NCBI RefSeq assembly: GCF_963662805.1
Contig: NZ_OY759861.1
Coordinates: 1 to 34,125 of the forward strand
DNA: 34,125 nt
Source: an uncultured Cohaesibacter sp.
GTDB taxonomy: Bacteria; Pseudomonadota; Alphaproteobacteria; Rhizobiales; Cohaesibacteraceae
Reading direction: 5' to 3'
Shown: one piece after another, positions 9,357-17,116 of the stretch
How positions within the stretch are numbered: position 1 is the first letter of the stretch
How the letters are laid out: each line of letters begins with the position of its first letter
Made by a program: the position numbers and the translations under genes
Notes under the pieces: model-generated
Seen by the model: the letters and a program-made list of their open reading frames with translations, nothing else
Databases searched by the model: none
Told to the model about the DNA's origin: nothing

Positions 9357-11021
9357 GCCAGCGCTCCCTGAGGGATGTCGACAGGCGGCAGGCTGGCAAT
9401 GTCCGGCACCACCCATCCCTGCCCCGGCTGGGCCGAGAGAAGCTTTTTGGTGTAATCGTCCTGCGGGTTGCCGAACACGTCATCGACCGTGCCACGCTCG
9501 ACAACCACGCCATCCTTCATGACCAGAAGATTGTCGCAGATCTGGGCTGCAACCCTCAGATCATGGGTGATGAAGAGGACGGTCAGCCCCATCTTGTCGC
9601 GGATCTCATTGAGGAGCTTCAGCACCTCTTTCTGCACCGACACATCAAGGGCCGAGACGGGCCTCATCGGCAATCAGCACTTCGGGTTCGACCATCAGAG
9701 CGCGGGCGATGCAAATGCGCTGGCGCTGGCCGCCGGAAAACTGGGCGGGATAGCGCAGCAGCGCGTCTTCCTCAAGGCGAACGATCTTCATCAGCTCGCG
9801 CGCCCGCTCCATGGCGACGGACCGCTTCTCGCCAAAATTCACCGGCCCCTCAACGAGCTGATCGCCGATGGTACGGCGCGGGTTGAGCGAACCGTAGGGG
9901 TCCTGAAAGACGATCTGGATGCTCTTGCGATAGGGATGCAGGAATTTCGGGGTGGCCTTGGCAATGTCGGAACCATCGATGACCACCGACCCGCTGTCGG
10001 GATCCTCAAGGCGGATGAGGCATTTGACCAGGGTCGATTTGCCGGAGCCGGATTCGCCCACGATGCCGAGGGTTTCGCCGCGATGGACAGTGAAGTCAAC
10101 ATCCTGACAAGCATGGACCTTGCGGGCGGGTTTAAACATCGTGCCCTTGGTGTGGTAGGTCTTGTTGAGCTTGATGACCTCCATCACCTTCTGCTTGTCG
10201 ACCATGTGGGCGTTTTCGGTGCCAGTGCGGCGCGGCACCGCGTCGATCAGCTTGCGGGTATAAGGATGCTTGGGCCGGTTGAGCACTTCCTCAGCCAGTC
10301 CCTGCTCGACAATGCGGCCCTCCTTCATGACGACCACGCGGTCGGCGATTTCGGCCACCACATCGAAATCATGGGTGACGAACATGATGCCCGCCGAGTG
10401 ACGTTCGCGCAGCTCCTTGAAGAGATGGAGGATCTGGGCCTGCGTCGACAGATCAAGCGCGGTGGTCGGCTCGTCGGCGATCAGCAAGGCCGGATCGAGA
10501 GCGAGCGCGATGGCGATGACGATGCGCTGGCGCTGGCCACCGGAGAGCTGATGGGGATAGGAGGCATAGATCCGCTCGGGCTCTGGCAGATGCACCTCTT
10601 CCAGTAGCCGGATGGTCCGGGCCCGGCGCTCGGCCTTGGGCAATGAGGTGTGCTGCTCGAACATTTCCTCGATCTGGTTGCCCACGGTGTAGCATGGATT
10701 GAGGGCACTCATCGGCTCCTGAAAGATCATCGCCATGCGACTGCCGCGCAGCTTTGCATGCTCCTTTGCGGGCAGTGTGAGGACGTCGCGCCCTTCGAAG
10801 ATGACCTTGCCGCTTGAGGGCTTCAGAACCTTGGGTAGCAGACCCATGGTGGTAAAGGAGGTGATCGATTTGCCCGAACCGGATTCCCCGACGATGCAGA
10901 CAATCTCCTTGGGGTGGACTTCGAGCGAGAGCTGTTCAACCGCATGAGGACGGTCGCCGCCTCGCGGCAGATCCACGGTCAGGTCACTGATGGACAGGAT
11001 GGCGTCGTTGTGATTGGTCAT
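9353..11021 (-). CDS. Dipeptide/oligopeptide ABC transporter, fused double ATP-binding protein (DppD-DppF type), one frameshift
   Basis: Energises uptake for the neighbouring permeases and binding protein. Two complete ABC domains lie in one chain. The first has Walker A GESGSGKS (residues 45-52), signature LSGGQRQR and Walker B LLIADEPTTALDLS. After a linker around residue 275 the second repeats GESGSGKS, FSGGQRQR and LIADEA. One extra base at 9659-9661 cuts the second domain just after its Walker B. Removing it restores DEAVSALDVS, the H-loop FITHDLRV and a total of 555 residues. The first codon overlaps the DppC-like stop (TGATG) and the last overlaps the next gene (ATGA). Fused DppDF proteins are common in alphaproteobacteria (Gsi/YejF-like). 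The neighbourhood rather than the ATPase determines the substrate. Confidence 0.93.
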
Positions 11022-11945
11022 CAGTTGCGGCCCTCCGGAGCGGTTACGTCTCTGATGCCGTCACCGAGCATGTTGATGGACAGAACGAGGCAGAACAGGG
11101 CAACACCGGGAATGGTGATCAGCCAGCTTTCGAACAGCAGCATTTCCTTGCCTTCGGAAATCATCAGGCCCCAGGACGGGGTCGGCGGCTGGACACCGAG
11201 GCCAAGGAAGCTGAGCGCTGCCTCAAGGATGATGGCGTGGGCCATTTCCAACGTGAAGATGACGATGAGGTGGTTCATCACGTTGGGCAGGATGTCCTTG
11301 ACGAGGATGCGCGGCAGGGAGGCTCCGAGCACTTCAGCAGCGGCAACATATTCAAGCTTGCGCACCTGCATGGTGGCCGCCCGCATGACCACGGCGAAGC
11401 GGTCCCAGAGCAGGAGGCCAAGGACGGAGATCACCACCATCAGCGAGCCGCCGAAGAGGGCGACAACGGCGAGCGCCACCAGCACCACCGGCATGGCGAG
11501 GCGAACGTTGATGAGGAAGGTGACGGCCATATCGACGCGACCGCCAAAATAACCGGCCATCACACCCATCGTCGTGCCGATGAGCGCCGAAATCGTAGCG
11601 GCAACAAGGCCGATCATCAGTGAGATGCGCGCGCCATAAGTCAGGCGGGCAAGATAGTCCCCGGCCGAGGGCGTCGGTGCCGAGCGGATGCTCCCAGCTG
11701 CCACCGAGAAAGACCGGTGGCTTCATGCGGTTGAGCAGGCTCTGCGCATAGGGGTCGGCGCCTGAGATCAATGGCGCGAAGATGGCGACAAGTATGATGA
11801 CGATCATCACGAAGAGGCCGAACATCAATCCCTTGTGATGCAGGGCACGCTGCAGCATCTTGGCGCGGGGGCTGAGAGCCACTTCTTTTGCCGATGCCAC
11901 TTTGTCGGCCTCGGCCACATCGGAGTTTGCAGAAATATCTGTCAT
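11021..11945 (-). CDS. Dipeptide/oligopeptide ABC transporter permease, DppC type, one frameshift
   Basis: Inner-membrane permease of the OppC/DppC family. The protein begins with a hydrophilic stretch and a first helix (LFVMIVIILVAIFAPLI). It then has the HPLGTDALGRD motif characteristic of DppC proteins, a multi-helix core, and the EAA loop region EYVAAAEVLGASLPRIL, which contacts the ATPase. A single extra base at 11659-11662 (a run of four C on the plus strand) shifts the frame directly after GTDALGR. Its removal gives 307 residues, a usual length. It begins 22 bases after the DppB-like stop and its stop overlaps the start of the ATPase gene, so the transporter genes are one translationally coupled block. 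Confidence 0.92.
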
Positions 11946-11967
11946 GACTTGGTCTCCAATCCTCTCG

Positions 11968-12885
11968 TCAGGACGCCCGCAGGCGGGGATCCATCCAGGC
12001 GTTCAGAACGTCGGCAAGGAAGGTGAAGAAGATGTAGAACATCGAGAAAATGAGAATGAGGGCCTGCATGGTCGGTAGATCGTTGCGGGAGATGGATTCC
12101 CAGGCAAGGAAGCCCGCGCCATGAAGGGCAAAGATGCTTTCCACCACAATGGAGCCACCGAGCATGAAGCCCATCTGCACGGCAGCAAGGCTGATCACCG
12201 GAATGATGGCGTTGCGCAGGGCATGCTTGAATAGGATCTTGCGGGTACTGAGCCCCTTGGCCCGCGCGGTGCGGATATAGTCCGCGCTCAACACTTCCAT
12301 CATGCCCGCACGGGTGAGGCGCATGATGGCTGGCGTGGCGTAGTAACCGAGCACGATGGTCGGAAGGATGAAATGCTCCCAGCTCTTGGAGCCGGAGGCC
12401 GGGACGAGGCCGAGATTGATCGAGAAGACGACAATGAGAATAAGCCCGAACCAGAAGGACGGGATCGCCTGACCGACCACAGAGATGAACAATGCGGCCC
12501 GGTCGATGATGGAGTTGGGTTTGACGGCAGCGGCGACCCCCATGGGGATGGCCAGCAGCAGGGCAAAACTGATGCCCAGACACCCAAGCAGCATGGTCAC
12601 ACTCAGGCGATCCACAATCAGGTCGGCGACAGGAAGGTCGAAATACCAGCTGTTGCCGAGGTCTCCTGAAAGCGCCTTTGTCAGCCAATCGAGATATTGC
12701 ACGATGAGTGGTCGGTCAAAGCCGAACCGTTCCGTGATCATGGCAATGTCTTCGGCGCTGGCATTCTCGCCCGCAATGGCAATCGCCGGATCCCCAGCGA
12801 GATAGAGCAGACTGAAGCTGATCGCGGACACCGTGAAGGCAACGAGCAAGGCAAGGCCCAGCCGTTTCAGGATAAAGATATACAT
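11968..12885 (-). CDS. Dipeptide/oligopeptide ABC transporter permease, DppB type
   Basis: Intact inner-membrane permease of 305 residues with about six transmembrane helices. The N-terminus MYIFILKRLGLALLVAFTVSA is the usual first helix of OppB/DppB, followed by a periplasmic segment with GDPA and the FGFDRPLIVQYLDWL region. The EAA loop is EVLSADYIRTARAKGLSTRKIL. It pairs with the downstream DppC-like permease to form the channel. It lies 110 bases after the binding-protein gene, and that gap holds a stem-loop. Confidence 0.95.
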   Translation of the reverse strand: MYIFILKRLGLALLVAFTVSAISFSLLYLAGDPAIAIAGENASAEDIAMITERFGFDRPLIVQYLDWLTKALSGDLGNSWYFDLPVADLIVDRLSVTMLLGCLGISFALLLAIPMGVAAAVKPNSIIDRAALFISVVGQAIPSFWFGLILIVVFSINLGLVPASGSKSWEHFILPTIVLGYYATPAIMRLTRAGMMEVLSADYIRTARAKGLSTRKILFKHALRNAIIPVISLAAVQMGFMLGGSIVVESIFALHGAGFLAWESISRNDLPTMQALILIFSMFYIFFTFLADVLNAWMDPRLRAS

Positions 12886-12951
12886 ACCGACCTCAAGTCG
12901 TCGAGAAAGACCGTGTCTGAAGGATTGGGAACACTAGACATGCAATCCGGA

Positions 12952-12979
12952 GGCCGGACCGGACGTCAAACATCCGGCC
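12952..12979 (-). other. Intercistronic stem-loop between solute-binding protein and permease genes
   Basis: GGCCGGA (12952-12958) and TCCGGCC (12973-12979) form a perfect seven-pair stem. There is no T run on the minus strand, so it is not a classical terminator. Such hairpins behind binding-protein genes commonly protect the 5' mRNA segment and favour excess binding protein. Confidence 0.5.
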
Positions 12980-12995
12980 CGCACCTGTTGTCACA

Positions 12996-14507
12996 TCACT
13001 TCCAGGAGAAGGTGAAGAAGCGAACCAGTTCGTCGTCGGTTGCCTTATAGGACATTTCCTTGTCCATGGCGTAGTTCACATTGTAGGTGAACAGAGGCAC
13101 CCAATAGGCCTGTTCGACGATCTTGGTCAGGGTCTTCTTGTAGTATTCCTTGCGGACTTCCTTGTCCGTGCTGGTGTCGGCGATTTTCAGCCATTCATGC
13201 AGCTCGGGATCGCGGGCATCATCCCACTTGCCACCGCCAAAGAACTCAGACGTTATGGCCGATGCGTCAGCAATGGAATAGGACCCCCATGTCAGGAAGC
13301 CGAACGGGACTTCGCCCTTGGCACGCTTCTCGCTGAGAGCAGCATATTTGAGATAGTTGAAGTTGGTTTTGATGCCGACCTCATTGAGGAAGCCCATCAT
13401 GGCTTCGGCATAGGGGCGGTTACGATAGGCGTAGAAGTCGATCTCGAAACCATCCGGATAACCAGCTTCGGCCAGCAGGGCCTTGGCTTTTTCCGGATCA
13501 TATTCATAGGTTGGCAGATCCTGTGCGCAGCCGAACTGAACCGGCGAGCAGGCACTATCGATGACTGTCGAGGAGCCCTTCAGCAAAGCGTCGACAATGG
13601 CCTGTCGGTCGATGGCGTGGTAAACCGCCTGACGGACCTTCAGCTTGGTCATCGGATTGTCAGCACCGGAGCGACCGGCAGCATCCATGGTCACATAGCC
13701 AACGCGCATGGCCGGAGCATTGACGATCTCGAATTTGCCCATGGCGTCGAGTTTTTCAGCCTGATCGGCAGGAACGTTCCAAAGGAAATCGAGGTTGCCG
13801 TTGAAGAATTCTGCGATCTGTGTGTTGATGTCCGGCAGGGTGCGAATGTCCACCTTGGAAACACCGGCCATGCCTTTCGGGCCGCCGAAGTAGTTCTCGT
13901 TCTTCTCGAGGACATAATGCTTGCCCGGCTCGAGTTCGGTCACCTTGAAGGGGCCGGTTCCGACGGGTTTAAGGGCCATGCCTTTCGGGCCAACCTCGGC
14001 GTAATATTCATTCGGATACATGGCAACGGGACCGGCAAGGAATTCCTCAGCTGCCGGGAAAGGAGCATCGGTGAAGATCCGCACCGTGTAGTCATCGACC
14101 TTTTCGGCATGATCCATCCAGCTGACGTTGGCCTGGCTTTTCACGCCATTGGCCGTGTCGGCGACAAAGTTCACCGTATAGACCACATCATCAGCATTGA
14201 AAGGTTCGCCGTTGTGGAAGGTCACGCCTTCGCGCAGTTTGAGCTCGAGCGCGGTGCTGTCGATCCATTTCCATTCGGTCGCGAGGTTGCCCTTGTATTC
14301 GCCTGTTTCGGTATCGCGATACAAAAGGCCGTCCCAGATGGAATGGTTCAGCAACAGACCTTCGCGGGCGGTGTTGAAATAGACGTCGGCAGATTCAAGC
14401 TCGCGGAAGAATGCCATGTTGACGGAGTCCGACGCCTTGTCCGCATAGGCTGCTGTGCCGATGACGAGATATAGCGCCGTGCTCAATACCAGTTTGGGTG
14501 CTCTCAT
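12996..14507 (-). CDS. ABC transporter substrate-binding protein, family 5 (peptide/nickel/opine type)
   Basis: Periplasmic receptor for the Dpp-like importer. The start chosen is ATG at 14507, with AGGGG nine bases upstream; an upstream TTG in the same frame has no such site. A Sec signal peptide covers residues 1-22 (MRAPKLVLSTALYLVIGTAAYA), with cleavage before DKASD, leaving about 481 residues. Cluster C binding-protein motifs are present: LELKLREGVTFHNGEPFNADDVVYT and later KVRQAVYHAIDRQAIVDALLKG. Two cysteines (SACSPVQFGCA) might form a disulfide. The total of 503 residues is normal. It is the first gene of the operon, divergent from a GntR regulator. Family-5 proteins bind peptides, opines and glutathione-like compounds; the ligand cannot be read from the sequence. 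Confidence 0.95.
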   Translation of the reverse strand: MRAPKLVLSTALYLVIGTAAYADKASDSVNMAFFRELESADVYFNTAREGLLLNHSIWDGLLYRDTETGEYKGNLATEWKWIDSTALELKLREGVTFHNGEPFNADDVVYTVNFVADTANGVKSQANVSWMDHAEKVDDYTVRIFTDAPFPAAEEFLAGPVAMYPNEYYAEVGPKGMALKPVGTGPFKVTELEPGKHYVLEKNENYFGGPKGMAGVSKVDIRTLPDINTQIAEFFNGNLDFLWNVPADQAEKLDAMGKFEIVNAPAMRVGYVTMDAAGRSGADNPMTKLKVRQAVYHAIDRQAIVDALLKGSSTVIDSACSPVQFGCAQDLPTYEYDPEKAKALLAEAGYPDGFEIDFYAYRNRPYAEAMMGFLNEVGIKTNFNYLKYAALSEKRAKGEVPFGFLTWGSYSIADASAITSEFFGGGKWDDARDPELHEWLKIADTSTDKEVRKEYYKKTLTKIVEQAYWVPLFTYNVNYAMDKEMSYKATDDELVRFFTFSWK

Positions 14508-14620
14508 TTGGGTTCCCCTGTTTGACAAATGTTGGGTACTGGAAAGAATTCTTTGTATTGATTTTTATGAAATTGTATATAATCTGTCGCAAATGTATAC
14601 TGTCAAGCTGAAATCCCGAT
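14508..14620. promoter_or_regulatory. Divergent control region between the peptide-uptake operon and its GntR regulator
   Basis: A short, AT-rich intergenic region shared by two divergent genes. On the plus strand TATAAT lies at 14578-14583, with TTGTAT 19 bases upstream at 14553-14558. On the minus strand TTGACA (14606-14601) precedes an AT-rich TATATA-like element. Related motifs TTGTATATAA (14574-14583) and TGTATAC (14594-14600) resemble GTATAC-centred operators of FCD-type GntR regulators. Repression by the adjacent regulator is therefore likely, but the operator assignment is inference. Confidence 0.5.
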
Positions 14621-15299
14621 ATGACTAGCAAATACAAAGCATCAACCTTAATTTGCTCAAAAATTGAGCAGAACATCGCCACCGGCGCCTACAAAGACGG
14701 CGAAAAGCTGAACGAATCTGCATTGGCGGAAGAGTTCAATGTTTCCCGTACGCCCTTGCGAGAGGCGTTCCAGATCCTTGAAGGGATCGGACTGGTGGAG
14801 CTCATTCCCAACCGGGGGGCCTTCGTCAAACGCCCGACGATGACCCGGCTCGTGGAAATGTTCGAACTGATGGCGGAATTTGAGGCCTGGTGCGTGAAGC
14901 TCGCCACCAAGCGCATCACGCCAGCCCAGCAACTCTATTTGCAGCGGGCTGCCAAGGACTGCGAGAAGGCCTTGAGCGAAGGCAAGCGGGGACGATTATT
15001 ACGAGGCGAACAACCGCCTCCACGGCATGATCTATCAGGCCTCTGGCAACAGCGTTCTGGCAGAAGAGACACAGCGCATGCACAAGCGCCTGAGACCCTT
15101 TCGCCGTCGACAGCTCGACGTGTCAGGGCGTCTGGAACAATCCATGAAGGAGCATGAAGCGATTCTCGCGGCCATCGAAGAGGGTGACGCCGACAAGGCC
15201 GCCGAGCTGATGCGCGGGCATATCTACACGCTCGGCAACACCTATGATCAATATCTCTCGGCGCTGGAAGAAGTGCCCGCCGACGACATGGGGCTATAG
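14621..15299 (+). CDS. GntR family transcriptional regulator with FCD domain, one frameshift
   Basis: A winged-helix regulator of the GntR family, FadR/FCD branch. The N-terminal helix-turn-helix is clear (DGEKLNESALAEEF, then VSRTPLREAFQILEGIGLVEL, and NRGAFV on the wing). The C-terminal FCD effector domain carries its metal-binding histidines in NNRLHGMIYQASGN, KEHEAILAAIE and MRGHI. An extra base in the GGGG at 14988-14991 breaks the frame between the two halves. Without it the protein has 225 residues, a standard size. It is divergent from the binding-protein gene, so it most likely controls the uptake and catabolic operon in response to a small carboxylate or amino acid. Direct evidence for the effector is lacking. 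Confidence 0.9.
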
Positions 15300-15316
15300 A
15301 AGTCCCATCTCAGCCA

Positions 15317-15778
15317 CTAGAAGGGAAGCGGGGCGTTATTCTTGACTTCCTTCATGACGAAGAAGGTGCGCGTCTGGCGCACGCCGGGCAACGCAATGAG
15401 CTGCTGGGCGTGGAGCTTGTTGAAGTCGGCCATATCGCGCACGCGGATCTTCAAGAGATAATCGAAATCACCAGCCACCAGATTGCAATCAAGCACAGCC
15501 GGGATGTCAACCACGGCCTTCTCAAAAGCGGCAAAGCTCTCGGGCGTTGAACGGTCGAGCACGACGCCGACCTGCACCAAGGCTCCCAGCCCGACCGGAT
15601 CGGGATTGATGCGGGCACTGACCCCGTTGATAAATCCCTCCTCAAACAGACGCTGTGTGCGCCGATGACAGGTCGCCGGGCTGACATGAACACGCTCGGC
15701 CAGTTCGGCATTGGTCAGCCGACCTTCCACCTGCAAGGCTCTTAAGATGTTGCGATCTATGCGGTCCAACTCAGCCAT
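15317..15778 (-). CDS. Lrp/AsnC family regulator, probable AcdR-type regulator of acdS
   Basis: Intact 153-residue protein with an AsnC-type helix-turn-helix at residues 1-60 (LDRIDRNILRALQVEGRLTNAELAERV, then SPATCHRRTQRL). The C-terminal RAM effector/oligomer domain includes NLVAGDFDYLLKIRV, the usual Lrp signature. It is divergent from the ACC deaminase gene across a 154-base gap. In characterised proteobacterial systems an Lrp-like protein, AcdR, encoded divergently from acdS activates it when ACC is present, so the same role is inferred. The gene converges with the upstream GntR gene, only 17 bases apart. Family is certain; the AcdR identity is by position. Confidence 0.88.
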   Translation of the reverse strand: MAELDRIDRNILRALQVEGRLTNAELAERVHVSPATCHRRTQRLFEEGFINGVSARINPDPVGLGALVQVGVVLDRSTPESFAAFEKAVVDIPAVLDCNLVAGDFDYLLKIRVRDMADFNKLHAQQLIALPGVRQTRTFFVMKEVKNNAPLPF

Positions 15779-15932
15779 GAAAGATTCTTCCGGTATTGTG
15801 ATCCATATCTCTCATATTCTCATTCATTTCTCTCTATGTCGATGCGCAACGTCAAAAATTGACTGAAAATAGAGAACACCTCTCAAACAAATATCGCTAG
15901 GCTTTGGGCCATCACCTTCAGGAGATCGGTTC
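15779..15932. promoter_or_regulatory. Divergent promoter region of the Lrp-like regulator and acdS
   Basis: An AT-rich gap of 154 bases. A -35-like TTGACT lies at 15859-15864, but no well-spaced -10 box follows. GAGA-N5-TCTC at 15872-15884 is a small inverted repeat that could be part of an Lrp-type site. TCTC repeats lie at 15810-15835. The acdS ribosome site AGGAGA is at 15920-15925, seven bases before the ATG. Confidence 0.4.
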
Positions 15933-16952
15933 ATGTCACTACTAAAAAAATTCGAACGCTATCCCCTCACCTTTGGCCCCACTCCGATTGAACATCTGCC
16001 CCGCCTGACCGAGGCGCTCGGCGGTGATGTCGAGATTTATGCCAAGCGAGAGGATTGCAACTCCGGCCTAGCCATGGGCGGCAACAAGCTCAGAAAGCTG
16101 GAATATATTGTCCCCGATGCCATTGCTTCGGGCGCCGACACGCTCGTCTCCATCGGCGGCGTGCAGTCCAACCACACCCGGATGGTCGCGGCCACCGCTG
16201 CCAAGATCGGTATGAAATGCGTCGTCATTCAGGAAAAATGGGTGCCGCATTATGATGCCGTCTATGATCGGGTTGGCAACATCCTAATGACCCGCCTGAT
16301 GGGTGCAGACAGCCGTCTGGTCGACGAAGGCTTCGACATCGGCATCCGCAAGAGCTGGGAAGATGCCATCCAGTCCGTCAAGGACGCAGGCGGCAAGCCC
16401 TATGCCATTCCGGCTGGCGCCTCCGTGCACAAATATGGTGCCCTTGGCTATATCGGCTTTGCCGAAGAAGTGGCAGCACAGGAAAAAGAGCTCGGCTTCC
16501 AGTTTGACTATATCATCGTCTGCGTCGTCACCGGCTCGACGCAGGGCGGCATGATCGTCGGCTTTGCCGCACAGGATCGGGCCGACCGCGTGATTGGCAT
16601 CGACGCGTCTGCCACCCTTGACCAGACCCGGGCACAGGTTCGCTCCATTGTCGACAACACCGCCGAACTCGTCGGTCTTGGCCGCGCCGTGCGGGATGAC
16701 GAGATCGTCATCAATCCCGACTATGCCTACCCGGCCTATGGTGTCCCCTCGGATGAGACCAACGAGGCCATCCGCCTTGCCGCCCGCACCGAAGCGATGA
16801 TGACCGACCCGGTTTATGAGGGCAAGTCCATGCAGGGTCTCATCGACCTGACCAAAAAGGGCTTCTTCCCCAAAGGCTCCAAGGTGCTCTATGCCCACCT
16901 TGGCGGCGCACCGGCCCTCAACGGTTACAGCTATTACTACAAGGACGGCTAA
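15933..16952 (+). CDS. acdS: 1-aminocyclopropane-1-carboxylate (ACC) deaminase
   Basis: PLP enzyme of fold type II that opens the cyclopropane ring of ACC, the plant ethylene precursor, to 2-oxobutanoate and ammonia. Its 339 residues match the family (about 338) nearly without gaps. The N-terminus FERYPLTFGPTPI and YAKREDCNSGLAMGGNK are diagnostic. The PLP lysine is K52 and the nucleophilic serine S79 lies in IGGVQSN. The residues that separate true ACC deaminase from D-cysteine desulfhydrase are present: Tyr-Glu in DPVYEGKSM (desulfhydrases have Thr after Tyr) and Leu in AHLGGAPALN (Thr in desulfhydrases). The start has AGGAGA at good spacing. It stands alone, divergent from an Lrp-type regulator and followed by a strong terminator. 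The enzyme also acts on D-serine in some bacteria. Confidence 0.96.
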   Translation: MSLLKKFERYPLTFGPTPIEHLPRLTEALGGDVEIYAKREDCNSGLAMGGNKLRKLEYIVPDAIASGADTLVSIGGVQSNHTRMVAATAAKIGMKCVVIQEKWVPHYDAVYDRVGNILMTRLMGADSRLVDEGFDIGIRKSWEDAIQSVKDAGGKPYAIPAGASVHKYGALGYIGFAEEVAAQEKELGFQFDYIIVCVVTGSTQGGMIVGFAAQDRADRVIGIDASATLDQTRAQVRSIVDNTAELVGLGRAVRDDEIVINPDYAYPAYGVPSDETNEAIRLAARTEAMMTDPVYEGKSMQGLIDLTKKGFFPKGSKVLYAHLGGAPALNGYSYYYKDG

Positions 16953-17046
16953 GGCCGTCCGTCCAGAAACAAACAGTCGTCCCCGCAGTTGCCTCTGGCA
17001 TTCCTTCTTCATCGCATCCCCGAAGAGATGCATACAGAGGTAGCCC

Positions 17047-17082
17047 CCTATCCGCGACCCTATGGTCGCGGATAGGTCTTTT
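17047..17082 (+). terminator. Intrinsic terminator after acdS
   Basis: CCTATCCGCGACC (17047-17059) and GGTCGCGGATAGG (17064-17076) form a perfect 13-pair stem around the loop CTAT, followed by TCTTTT. It lies about 95 bases after the acdS stop and just beyond the end of the convergent regulator gene. Confidence 0.9.
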
Positions 17083-17116
17083 CTGACAGGTCCTTTTGCT
17101 TTCGGTCTTGGGCTCG

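Noticed and set aside
13197..14474. Long open frame on the plus strand opposite the family-5 binding protein
   Set aside because: It is antisense to a gene with clear motifs, has no family features and arises from G+C-rich codon bias.
15933..16952. D-cysteine desulfhydrase instead of ACC deaminase
   Set aside because: The discriminating Tyr-Glu in DPVYEGKSM and Leu in AHLGG are those of ACC deaminase.
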